Shown: one piece after another, positions 44,724 through 52,443 of the stretch
Layout: every line of letters starts with the position of its first letter
How positions within the stretch are numbered: position 1 is the stretch's first letter
Origin: Acidimicrobiaceae bacterium
GTDB lineage: Bacteria; Actinomycetota; Acidimicrobiia; Acidimicrobiales; RAAP-2
Assembly (NCBI GenBank): GCA_003133685.1
Contig: PKYQ01000031.1
Coordinates: forward strand, 33,932 to 97,931
Direction of reading: 5' to 3'
Length of the DNA stretch: 64,000 bases
The notes under the pieces: generated by a model
The model's input: only the letters and a program-made list of their open reading frames with translations
Told to the model about the DNA's origin: nothing
Databases searched by the model: none
Program-made: the position numbers and the translations under genes

Positions 44724-46985
44724 CTACAACGTCTGATAGAGGGTGCTGCGCTGAACCAGGGGTCGTCCCAACGGTTCGACGAGGTCGCGGAGCGTGTCGA
44801 CGTCCATCTCTTGGCCGTGGCTCGCGCCGGCCGCTCGCGAGATGTTCTCGTCCATCAGGGTGCCGCCCACGTCGTTCGCTCCCGCGTCGAGAATGCGGCG
44901 CGAACCTTCCACGCCCATCTTCACCCAGCTCACCTGAATGTTGTCAATCAGTGTCGCGTAGTGGAGTCGCGCGACCGAGTGCATCAGGACGGCTTCGCGA
45001 AAGGTCGGTCCTCGTCGAGCGCGGCCCTGCAGAAAGATCGGCGTCGCCATGTGCACGAAGGGGAGCGGCACGAACTCAGTGAACCCACCGGTCTCGAGCT
45101 GCAACTCTCTCGTGCGAAGAAGATGGGTCGCCCAGCTGTCGACGCCTTCGACGGCGCCGAACATGATTGTGATGTTCGAGCGCAGGCCCACGCTGTGGGC
45201 GGCGCGGTGTACTTCCAGCCACTGATCGGAGTTGATCTTGTCGGGACATAAGACCTTGCGAACCTCGTCATCGAGGATCTCGGCGGCCGTTCCCGGCAGC
45301 GTCTTCAAGCCGGCGTCCTTGAGCCGCGTCAGGTACGTCACCAGGTCCTGTTCGGAGCGGCGCGCCCCTTCGAAGACCTCGAGCGCACTGAAGGCGTGAA
45401 TGTGGATCCTCGGAGATCCCGCCCGAACCGCGGCGACGACGTCGATGTAGTAGTCACCGTCGAACTTGGGATGGATGCCGCCCTGGAGGCACACTTCCGT
45501 CGCGCCCTTCGCCTCGGCTTCGCGAACGCGCTCACTGATCTCATCCAGGGTGAGTAGGTAGGGATCACCGCGCAGGTTCAGTGAGAGAGGGCCCTTGGAG
45601 AAGGCGCAGAACCGACACTTAAAGGTGCAAACATTGGTGTAGTTGATGTTGCGGTTGATCACGAAGGTGACGCCGTCACCAACGAGGTCACGACGAACGC
45701 TGTCGGCGCGCTCCACGACGGCATTGAAGTCGGCACCCCGGGCCTGAAAGAGCGTGGTCAACTCTTCGCGGTCGAACGCGTAACCCGGCTCGTAGCGCTC
45801 GAGGAGTGACGACACCGCGCTGGTGCGCGAGCGCGTGTTCGGAGGAGCCGGCGGCGTGACGTCTGATCCCGAGGCCCAGACGTCATTGCGCGCTAAGAAC
45901 ATCGAATCGGCGTGCGCGAGGACGTAGGGACGAACCTTTTCATCGAGGTAGCCACTCTTCGGGCCGATGAACTCGGGATACACGGTGAGCCGCGGCTCGA
46001 GATTGAAGCCGCGCGCGTCACATTCATCGCCCAGGACCGCTAACGCGGGCCAGGCTCGCTCGGGATTGACGTGGTCGGCCGTCACTGGTGAGATGCCGCC
46101 GAAGTCGTCGATGCCAAATTCGAGAAGCCGCGTGGGGTCGACGCTCAAGTTCGGCGGCGCCTGCAGATGAATCGACGCCGGCAGAATCAATCGTGCGACG
46201 CAGATCGTCCAGTGGAACTCCTCGTCGCTCGCGGCCGGTTCGTTGGCCATCGCAGTTCGGGGTTTCGGCAAAAAATTCTGAATGATCACTTCTTGGACGT
46301 GACCGAACTCCTCGTGCGAGGCGGCAATCGCCTGGAGCGTCGCGATTCGCTCCTCGCGCGTTTCACCGATGCCGACCAACAGTCCGGTGGTGAAGGGAAT
46401 CTTCAGTTCCCCGGCGAAGCGCAGCGTGTCGAGTCGACGCTGCGGATCCTTGTCGGGGGCCAATCGGTGCGCCGCGAGGTCGGCGAGAGCCTCAAGCATC
46501 ATTCCCTGCGAGGCCGACACCGTACGAAGTTGCGCGAGTTCATGACGATAAAGTGCTCCCGCATTGGCGTGCGGGAGTAGTCCCGTGCTCTCGAGCACCA
46601 TCTGTGCGGCGTTGGCGACGTAGTCGACCGTCGACTCGTACCCGCGTGCGGCAAGCCATCGCGCGGCCTCGTCGTAACGAAGTTCGGGCCGTTCACCCAG
46701 GGTGAAGAGGGCTTCGGTACAACCGGCGTCACGCCCGGCTTGGGCGACTTGCATTACCTCGTCGAGTCCCATGTAGGGCGAGGCCACGTGCGCCGGCGCT
46801 TGGGCGAACGTGCAGTATCCGCAGCGGTCCCGACAGAGCTTCGTCAGTGGAATGAAGACCTTGGGGGAGTAGGTGACGACGTAGCCGTTCGCGGCCCGCG
46901 CTACCGCGAACGCGGCGCTCGCGAGTTCCTCGAGCGGTGTGACGAGGAGTTCAGAGTAAGTAGCGGACCCCCGCAACGACGTCAT
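44724..46985 (-). CDS. fbiC: FO synthase, fused CofG-CofH
   Basis: Builds the deazaflavin FO of coenzyme F420 from tyrosine and 5-amino-6-ribitylamino-uracil. The 753-residue fusion has two radical-SAM modules: the CofG half with CRDRCGYCTF near residue 52, and the CofH half with CTFKCRFCAF near residue 460, each a CX3CX2C cluster. QGGIHPKFDGDYY and LPGTAAEIL are CofH hallmarks. The fused form is typical of actinobacteria. ATG start with a leaderless -10 box. Implies F420-dependent redox enzymes elsewhere in the genome. Confidence 0.96.
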   Translation of the reverse strand: MTSLRGSATYSELLVTPLEELASAAFAVARAANGYVVTYSPKVFIPLTKLCRDRCGYCTFAQAPAHVASPYMGLDEVMQVAQAGRDAGCTEALFTLGERPELRYDEAARWLAARGYESTVDYVANAAQMVLESTGLLPHANAGALYRHELAQLRTVSASQGMMLEALADLAAHRLAPDKDPQRRLDTLRFAGELKIPFTTGLLVGIGETREERIATLQAIAASHEEFGHVQEVIIQNFLPKPRTAMANEPAASDEEFHWTICVARLILPASIHLQAPPNLSVDPTRLLEFGIDDFGGISPVTADHVNPERAWPALAVLGDECDARGFNLEPRLTVYPEFIGPKSGYLDEKVRPYVLAHADSMFLARNDVWASGSDVTPPAPPNTRSRTSAVSSLLERYEPGYAFDREELTTLFQARGADFNAVVERADSVRRDLVGDGVTFVINRNINYTNVCTFKCRFCAFSKGPLSLNLRGDPYLLTLDEISERVREAEAKGATEVCLQGGIHPKFDGDYYIDVVAAVRAGSPRIHIHAFSALEVFEGARRSEQDLVTYLTRLKDAGLKTLPGTAAEILDDEVRKVLCPDKINSDQWLEVHRAAHSVGLRSNITIMFGAVEGVDSWATHLLRTRELQLETGGFTEFVPLPFVHMATPIFLQGRARRGPTFREAVLMHSVARLHYATLIDNIQVSWVKMGVEGSRRILDAGANDVGGTLMDENISRAAGASHGQEMDVDTLRDLVEPLGRPLVQRSTLYQTL

Positions 46986-46991
46986 TGCGAC

Positions 46992-46997
46992 ATCCTA
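46992..46997 (-). promoter_or_regulatory. -10 box of fbiC (leaderless type)
   Basis: TAGGAT on the minus strand at -12 to -7 of the ATG. A weak TTCAGT lies at the -35 distance. Confidence 0.5.
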
Positions 46998-47044
46998 GGG
47001 CGCGACCTTCATGAACTGAACCGGAGCGTTGTCATCAACGATCA

Positions 47045-48157
47045 CTAGCCATGAGCCTGCATTTTCTCTTTCACGGTCGCGAGGAGTTCTTCGTAGGAGG
47101 CGACGAACGCGGTCACGCCGTCGATTTCCAGTTTCTCGGTAACGGCCGCCAATGAGACGTTCTCGGGCAACTCCTCGAGCTTGGCGGCCGCTTCTTTGAC
47201 ACTCTCGTCGCTGCGCAGTTCGGAAGAGGCGAAATTGCCGTGGTCCAGCGTGGCCGTCAATGTGGCGTCCGGCATCGTGTTGACGGTCTCGTCGGCGACG
47301 AGGGTGTCGACGTAGAGCAGGTCGAAGTACGTCGGATTCTTCGCGGAGGTCGACGCCCACAGCGGTCGTTGCACCTGCGCCCCGGCATCGAAGAGCGCGA
47401 CCGCGCGATCACTCGCCATCCGTCGGCGAAAGAGTTGGTAGGCGCCCGCCACTTGCGCGTTCGCCGTCGTGCCGCGACGGGGGTCGCCCTCGGGCAACAG
47501 TGCGTCAACGGCGACGTCCACTCGCGAGACGAAGAATGACGCGACGCTCCCAATCGTGCTCACGTCACTGCGACGCGTTAACGCCAGTTCCAATCCTTCC
47601 ATCCAGGCGGTGATGACTTCGTTGTATCGATCGAGTGAGAAAATCAGCGTGACGTTCACGTTGATGCCCGCGCCCAGGACTTCGGTAATCGCCGGCAGAC
47701 CCTCTTTGGTTCCCGGGATCTTGATCATCACGTTCTTTCGACCCACTTCAGCCGCGAGCCGCTTGGCGGCCGTCACCGTCGCTACGGTGTCGCGCGCCAG
47801 ACGTGGCGAAACCTCCAGTGAGACGAATCCGTCGCAGTAGCGACGTTCTTTCGCGGCAAATACGCTGCACGATGACGTGTGTACGGAATCCAACACGTCA
47901 CAGGCGTCGCGAACATCTCTCACCGCGAGTTCTTCGAAGAGCACTTCAACGTCAACGCCGGATTTGCCTTCGAGCATCTCGTCGTAGGCCGACGACGTGG
48001 CGAGGGTCTTCGCGAAGATTGAAGGATTGGAGGTGACGCCGCGCACGCCCTTGGCTACCATTCCGGCCAGCGTGCCGTCGTTCAGCCAGTCGCGTCGAAT
48101 GTTGTCGATCCAGGGACTCTGCCCGTACTCGACGAAGAGTTCATCCAGTTTGGTCAT
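47045..48157 (-). CDS. tal: Transaldolase
   Basis: Pentose-phosphate enzyme moving a dihydroxyacetone unit. The ATG at 48157 with GGAGA upstream gives 370 residues, the length of the actinobacterial Tal class. Key segments are GVTSNPSIFAK, VSLEVSPRLARDT, NVMIKIPGTKEG (Schiff-base Lys) and VNVTLIFSLDRY, and later RPLWASTSAKNP. It overlaps tkt by 4 bases (ATGA), forming the tkt-tal operon. Confidence 0.96.
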   Translation of the reverse strand: MTKLDELFVEYGQSPWIDNIRRDWLNDGTLAGMVAKGVRGVTSNPSIFAKTLATSSAYDEMLEGKSGVDVEVLFEELAVRDVRDACDVLDSVHTSSCSVFAAKERRYCDGFVSLEVSPRLARDTVATVTAAKRLAAEVGRKNVMIKIPGTKEGLPAITEVLGAGINVNVTLIFSLDRYNEVITAWMEGLELALTRRSDVSTIGSVASFFVSRVDVAVDALLPEGDPRRGTTANAQVAGAYQLFRRRMASDRAVALFDAGAQVQRPLWASTSAKNPTYFDLLYVDTLVADETVNTMPDATLTATLDHGNFASSELRSDESVKEAAAKLEELPENVSLAAVTEKLEIDGVTAFVASYEELLATVKEKMQAHG

Positions 48158-50151
48158 TGTGCGTCTCCTAGAGCCTCGTGAACGTGCGCCACCAACGTCG
48201 CGGCATTGATATTGAAATAGTCCATGACGTAGCTGCCGGGGGCCGACATTCCGAAGGAGTCGATGCCGATCGCCTGGTCCACGTACTTCGTCCACCCTAG
48301 GGTCGCCCCGGCTTCCATCGACACCGACGGCGTGCTGCGACGCAGCACCGTGTTTCGATAGTCGCTCGGTTGGGCGTCAAAGCATCGCCAGCACGGCAGG
48401 GCCACGACCCTCGTCTTCACGCCCTGGGCGCTGAGTTCATCGTTCGCGTCGAGACAGTGTCCGACTTCAGAACCGGTGCCGACGAGCGTGAAGACGGCGT
48501 CGGCGTCTTCACGGATGACGTAGCCGCCTCGTCGAGCATTCTCCTTCGAAGTCTTGGCGTCCGCTTCGTTGAAGACTGGCATGTCCTGACGCGAGAGCAC
48601 CATTGCGGTCGTCACCGGCTCACTCGCCGTTAAGAACTGCTCGACAAGGTCGAGTGTCTCATTCGCGTCCGAAGGACGCACGACGTGCAGGTGCGGCATG
48701 GCGCGAAGGGCCATCAAGTGTTCGACCGGTTCGTGGGTCGGTCCGTCTTCGCCGACGCCGACCGAATCGTGCGTGTAGACGAACATCACTCCAGCCTCGC
48801 TGAGAGACGCGAGTCGAATGGCCGGGCGGGCGTAGTCACTGAAGACGAAGAACGTCGATCCGAGCGGTCGAAATCCACCGTGGAGGGCCTGGCCCGTCAG
48901 GTTGGCACTCATGGCGAATTCACGAATGCCGTAGTGAAATTGACGGCCACCGGGGTTGGCCGCACTTTGAATCGACAAAGCCGACAACGTCATTCCCGTG
49001 TTGTCGGTGAGGTCGGCCGAGCCGGCGGTGAGCCCCGGTGTCTGGACCGCGAAACAGTCCATGGCTCGCTGCATGGCCTTTCGGGTCGCGACCTGGGCGC
49101 CCGCGGCGAACAGTTCCGGTGACGTGATCACGGTCGCGGCGCCGTTGTTGTACAGCTGTTCGAGTAACTTCGCGCCCTGGGCCCCGGCCGAGGACACGCG
49201 GGCCTCCCACGCCAGTCGCGCGTCACGTTGGGCGTGCAACGATTCGACCAGCTGGCCCGGCAAGTCGGGATCGAAGTTGAAGGCCACGTCCGCCACGCCG
49301 AGGATCGCCTTGGCTTCGGAGATGACCGCGGGCTTGAAGGGGTTGCCGTGCGCCTCTCGGGTGTCCATCATCTCAGGCGAGGGAAAGGCGATATGCGAAC
49401 GAACGACGATCAACGTGGGTCGCGACGTCTCGGCGATCGCTTGGCGCATGGCGTCTTCGAGCACGTCGAGGTCGTTGGCTCTTTCGCCGACGTTGATGAC
49501 CTGCCAGCCGTAGGCCGAGAAGCGCGCCTCGGTGTCGTCGTGGAACGCGAGTTCCGTCGCGCCGTCGATCGTGATGTGGTTGTTGTCGTAGAAGATCGTC
49601 AAGTGGTCGAGTCCGAGTGAGCCCGCGAGTGACGCCGCCTCATGACTGATTCCTTCCTCGAGGCATCCGTCACCGGCGATGACCCACGTGCGGTGATCGA
49701 CGAGATCGTTGCCATAGTCACTGCGCAGGATCCGCTCGGCGATGGCCATGCCGACGCCGTTGGCGATGCCCTGACCGAGCGGCCCGGTCGTCACTTCAAC
49801 CGTGGGGGCGACGCCGCGCTCGGGGTGTCCGGGCGTGCGCGAATGGGGCTGGCGAAAGGCGCGCAAATCGTCGGGCGTCATGTCGTAGCCAAACTCGTGG
49901 GCGAGGGCGTACTGCAAGATGCAGGCGTGACCGTTGCTCATAATGAAGCGGTCGCGGTCACTCCAGCCGGGGTCCGTCGGGTCGTGACGCATGACGCGTC
50001 CCCACAACGTGACGCCGAGTGGCGCGAGGGCCATGGCGGTGCCGCTATGGCCCGAGTTAGCGGCCGCCGGAGCGTCCATGGCCACCGCGGAGATCTCGCG
50101 AATGACCTTGCCTTCTCGTTCGGTGGCGCCAGGAAAGAGGGTGTCGGTCAT
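48154..50151 (-). CDS. tkt: Transketolase
   Basis: TPP-dependent C2-unit transfer in the pentose-phosphate pathway. I start at the ATG at 50151 (665 residues, MTDTLFPG...), nine codons after a weaker upstream ATG. Motifs: NSGHSGTAM, FIMSNGHACILQYA, GPLGQGIANGVGMA, the TPP motif GDGCLEEG...N, DNNHITIDG and VYTHDSVGVGEDGPTHQP-like sequence (here GPTHEPVEHL). A TACTCT -10 box is at -13 to -8 of the ATG. Confidence 0.96.
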   Translation of the reverse strand: MTDTLFPGATEREGKVIREISAVAMDAPAAANSGHSGTAMALAPLGVTLWGRVMRHDPTDPGWSDRDRFIMSNGHACILQYALAHEFGYDMTPDDLRAFRQPHSRTPGHPERGVAPTVEVTTGPLGQGIANGVGMAIAERILRSDYGNDLVDHRTWVIAGDGCLEEGISHEAASLAGSLGLDHLTIFYDNNHITIDGATELAFHDDTEARFSAYGWQVINVGERANDLDVLEDAMRQAIAETSRPTLIVVRSHIAFPSPEMMDTREAHGNPFKPAVISEAKAILGVADVAFNFDPDLPGQLVESLHAQRDARLAWEARVSSAGAQGAKLLEQLYNNGAATVITSPELFAAGAQVATRKAMQRAMDCFAVQTPGLTAGSADLTDNTGMTLSALSIQSAANPGGRQFHYGIREFAMSANLTGQALHGGFRPLGSTFFVFSDYARPAIRLASLSEAGVMFVYTHDSVGVGEDGPTHEPVEHLMALRAMPHLHVVRPSDANETLDLVEQFLTASEPVTTAMVLSRQDMPVFNEADAKTSKENARRGGYVIREDADAVFTLVGTGSEVGHCLDANDELSAQGVKTRVVALPCWRCFDAQPSDYRNTVLRRSTPSVSMEAGATLGWTKYVDQAIGIDSFGMSAPGSYVMDYFNINAATLVAHVHEALGDAQ

Positions 50152-50158
50152 GGTTATG

Positions 50159-50164
50159 AGAGTA
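50159..50164 (-). promoter_or_regulatory. -10 box of tkt-tal
   Basis: TACTCT on the minus strand, ending 7 bases before the tkt ATG; start-site spacing is one base longer than in the exact leaderless set. Confidence 0.4.
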
Positions 50165-50202
50165 GTGAATCCGGTCACGTGCTAGTGCGAAGGACTCAGG
50201 GA

Positions 50203-50208
50203 TAGCCT
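50203..50208 (+). promoter_or_regulatory. -10 box of the PaaI-like gene (leaderless type)
   Basis: TAGCCT at -12 to -7 of the ATG at 50215. This decides the ATG over the TTG at 50209. Confidence 0.5.
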
Positions 50209-50214
50209 TTGGCG

Positions 50215-50613
50215 ATGGCCCTCCAGATTCCGCCGAACTGTGATCTCACGCTCGGCCTGACGTGCGTGGAGAAAGGCGCTGACGCCCGCACGGTCTGGCG
50301 AATGCGCGTCGACGAACGCTTTCTCAATCCGGCCGGAATCGTCCAGGGTGGATTCCTCTCTGCGATGATGGATTCGGCGATGGGCGCCTCAGCGGTACTG
50401 AGCGTGAAGGACCGAAAGGTCTACGTCGCCAACACTGAAATGAAGTCGTCGTTCCTTCGACCGGCGCGTAACGGCGACGTACTGACGTGCACCGCGAGTG
50501 TCTTGAAGCCCGGCACCGTCGTGGCGTTCCTCCAGGCGCGAATACTCGACGAGCAGGGCAATCTCGTGTCGACCGCGAGTTCCACCTACCTGATCAAAGA
50601 ACGTGGTGAGTAG
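50215..50613 (+). CDS. PaaI-like hotdog-fold thioesterase
   Basis: A 132-residue acyl-CoA thioesterase. The characteristic helix FLNPAGIVQGGFLSAMMDSAMGASA (active-site Asp, quoted in part from residue 42) and the strand TEMKSSFLRPARNGDVLTC place it in the PaaI/YbdB group. It would hydrolyse small or aromatic acyl-CoAs. The following membrane-protein gene starts 9 bases after the stop. Confidence 0.9.
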   Translation: MALQIPPNCDLTLGLTCVEKGADARTVWRMRVDERFLNPAGIVQGGFLSAMMDSAMGASAVLSVKDRKVYVANTEMKSSFLRPARNGDVLTCTASVLKPGTVVAFLQARILDEQGNLVSTASSTYLIKERGE

Positions 50614-50622
50614 GCTGAGGGC

Positions 50623-50976
50623 GTGAAAAAGTCCACGTGGCGCAAGTTCATGCGGGGTAACTCGGTCCAGCGCGACCTCGACGAAATCAAGACCTTGGCC
50701 CTTCGCTACATCAAAGAAGAGACCATCCAGCCGATCAAAGAGATGGGCCGCTTCGTTCTCTGGGGCGCCCTTGGCAGCCTGCTGGTGGGCTTCGGCTACC
50801 TCTTCTTGCTCTTCGGGGCGCTGCGATTCTTGCAGGACCAGTTCAAAGTCCTTGACGGCACGCTGTCCTGGATTCCGTATCTGATTGTCGTGGCGTTGGC
50901 GGCGCTGGTCATTGCACTGACCCTGTGGCGAATAATCAGCGGCACCGCCAAGCGACGGCTGAAGGACACGAAGTGA
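50623..50976 (+). CDS. Holin-like (Phage_holin_3_6-type) membrane protein
   Basis: A 117-residue protein with a basic N-terminus (MKKSTWRKFMRGN), a helical segment IKEETIQPIKEMGRF, and two transmembrane helices (about residues 43-66 and 80-103) with a basic C-terminus (RRLKD). This is the pattern of actinobacterial putative holin-superfamily proteins, most of which are chromosomal and not phage lysis genes. GTG start with TAGGCT at exactly -12 to -7 (overlapping the upstream stop) and a GAGGG close by. It overlaps the next gene by 4 bases. Confidence 0.75.
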   Translation: MKKSTWRKFMRGNSVQRDLDEIKTLALRYIKEETIQPIKEMGRFVLWGALGSLLVGFGYLFLLFGALRFLQDQFKVLDGTLSWIPYLIVVALAALVIALTLWRIISGTAKRRLKDTK

Positions 50977-51167
50977 GGGAGCAGTCGGCGACCCGCCAAG
51001 AGCTCGAGGCGTCGATCCGCGCGCTCTTGCCGAGCGAAGCGGAGATTGACGACTTGACGCCGTCGAAGAACTCGACCGCGTCGATGGCCGGCGTCGGGGG
51101 CATCATGACCGGCTACGTCTGGGGCCGTTACCGGGGCCACCAGGTGCGCAAGAGGCGCGAGTCTTGA
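50973..51167 (+). CDS. Small protein, 64 residues, in the trmI chain
   Basis: The GTG at 50973 overlaps the upstream stop (GTGA). The protein begins REQSATRQELEASIRALLP, an acidic helix resembling the start of DUF3618-type proteins that often follow holin-like genes in actinobacteria (tentative), then a Gly-rich weakly hydrophobic stretch (MAGVGGIMTGYVWGRYRG) and a basic tail. Its stop overlaps the next ORF by 4 bases. Confidence 0.65.
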   Translation: MREQSATRQELEASIRALLPSEAEIDDLTPSKNSTASMAGVGGIMTGYVWGRYRGHQVRKRRES

Positions 51168-51328
51168 TTCTGAAGCGGGTCTTCGGTTTCGCGACGGCGA
51201 GCGCGCTCGCCAAGGCGTGGGAGAAGAAGTCCAAGACGTGGCTCGCACTCGCCGGGGTTCTCGTGCTCTTTCAACTCCTGGTCTCGCGCGCCTCGCGCAA
51301 GCCCACTCCTAAAAAATCGGCCAAATGA
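51164..51328 (+). CDS. Small single-pass membrane protein, 54 residues
   Basis: TTG start overlapping the upstream stop (TTGA) and TGA overlapping the trmI ATG (ATGA). The protein begins MILKRVFGFATASALAKAW, then a basic KKSK and a hydrophobic helix (WLALAGVLVLFQLLV), ending in a Lys-rich tail. The two 4-base overlaps leave it as the only frame that bridges the gap without a break, which is the main evidence for translation. No family recognised. Confidence 0.65.
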   Translation: MILKRVFGFATASALAKAWEKKSKTWLALAGVLVLFQLLVSRASRKPTPKKSAK

Positions 51329-52110
51329 GCGCCGCCGTCCTGAAACTGGGCGAGCGCGTGATGCTCATCGACGCCAAGGACCGTCACTACCTGATCACGC
51401 TTCGCGAGGGCGCCGAGTTTCATACTCACGCCGGCATCGTCCAACACAACGACATCATCGGCGTTCTGGAAGGTTCGCTCATTCGAGGCAGTACCGAGCG
51501 AAGCTTTCTGGCCCTGCGACCGACGCTTTCCGACGTCGTGTTGAAGATGCCACGCGGCGCTCAGGTGATCTATCCCAAAGACCTCGGGACAATACTCATG
51601 CAGGCCGACGTGGGGCCGGGTATGCGCGTGCTCGAAGCCGGCGTCGGCTCGGGTGCTCTTTCGATGACGTTGTTGCGCGCGGGCGCGATCATCACGGGTT
51701 ACGAGATCCGCGAGGACTTTGCGCAACAGGCCACGAAGAACGTGCACGACATGCTCGGCACCGACGTCGCCTACGACGTCCAGATCCGTGACGTGACGAT
51801 GGGCATCGACGAGACCGACCTCGACCGGATCATCTTGGACATGCCCGAACCGTGGGACGTAGTGAAGCACGCCGAGGGAGCACTGCGAGCCGGTGGGATT
51901 CTCTTGGCCTATTTACCGACGATCAATCAAACGCAGTTGCTGCGCGAGACGCTGCGTCATCATTCCTTCGGTCTCGAAGAGACGGTCGAGATACTGCGAC
52001 GAACGTGGCACATTGACGGGCGCTCCGTACGTCCGGATCACCGAATGGTCGCGCACACCGGTTTCATTACGAGCGCGCGCCGTTTGGTGAAGCGCGTCGA
52101 GGATATCTAG
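51325..52110 (+). CDS. trmI: tRNA (adenine-N1)-methyltransferase TrmI
   Basis: Makes m1A58 in the T-loop of tRNA. The 261-residue SAM enzyme has the N-terminal small domain, the SAM motif VLEAGVGSGALSMTLLRAG near residue 98, YEIREDF, and the catalytic segment IILDMPEPWDVV. Position next to the proteasome ATPase gene is conserved in actinobacteria. Its TAG overlaps the ferredoxin stop in CTAG. Confidence 0.94.
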   Translation: MSAAVLKLGERVMLIDAKDRHYLITLREGAEFHTHAGIVQHNDIIGVLEGSLIRGSTERSFLALRPTLSDVVLKMPRGAQVIYPKDLGTILMQADVGPGMRVLEAGVGSGALSMTLLRAGAIITGYEIREDFAQQATKNVHDMLGTDVAYDVQIRDVTMGIDETDLDRIILDMPEPWDVVKHAEGALRAGGILLAYLPTINQTQLLRETLRHHSFGLEETVEILRRTWHIDGRSVRPDHRMVAHTGFITSARRLVKRVEDI

Positions 52111-52343
52111 TCGTTTTCGATGAAGATGCACTCACCGGGGCACTCTTCGGAGGCCTCAGTGACGGCGTCTTCCATACCGGCCGGTACGACGGCAATTCCT
52201 TCGGCGCCGCCCGGTGCGCTCTTCACGTCAGCACCCTCTTTCACGTAGGCCAGGCCGTCGTCGAGCAGGGTGAACACGTCGAGGCAGATCTCCTCGCAGA
52301 GACCGTCTCCGGTGCACAAGTCCTGGTCAATCCAAACCTTCAT
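52107..52343 (-). CDS. Ferredoxin, 3Fe-4S/[4Fe-4S] actinobacterial type
   Basis: A 78-residue electron carrier. Cys10, Cys16 and Cys20 (LCTGDGLCEEIC) with the distal Cys68-Pro and Cys72 (EECPGEC) form a single cluster site of the CX5CX3C...CP class, commonly a [3Fe-4S] in partners of cytochromes P450 and other oxygenases. A GGAGGG Shine-Dalgarno precedes the ATG. Divergent from arc with a 100-base intergenic region. Confidence 0.9.
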   Translation of the reverse strand: MKVWIDQDLCTGDGLCEEICLDVFTLLDDGLAYVKEGADVKSAPGGAEGIAVVPAGMEDAVTEASEECPGECIFIEND

Positions 52344-52431
52344 TTCATGGCCCTCCGTGGCGCGATGTGTCTTGTAACTCTAGCGGGCGACTCAGAATGC
52401 CCGTGACTTTCACTGGCGTGCCGTGCTCACC

Positions 52432-52437
52432 TAGGGT
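52432..52437 (+). promoter_or_regulatory. -10 box of the arc-pup-proteasome locus (leaderless type)
   Basis: TAGGGT at -12 to -7 of the arc ATG. A TTCACT at 52409, 17 bases upstream, matches TTGACA at four of six positions. Confidence 0.55.
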
Positions 52438-52443
52438 GACGTT

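Noticed and set aside
50623-50976. Prophage lysis gene (holin)
   Set aside because: No endolysin, spanin or phage structural genes nearby; proteins of this type are common on actinobacterial chromosomes and here the gene is embedded in a trmI operon.
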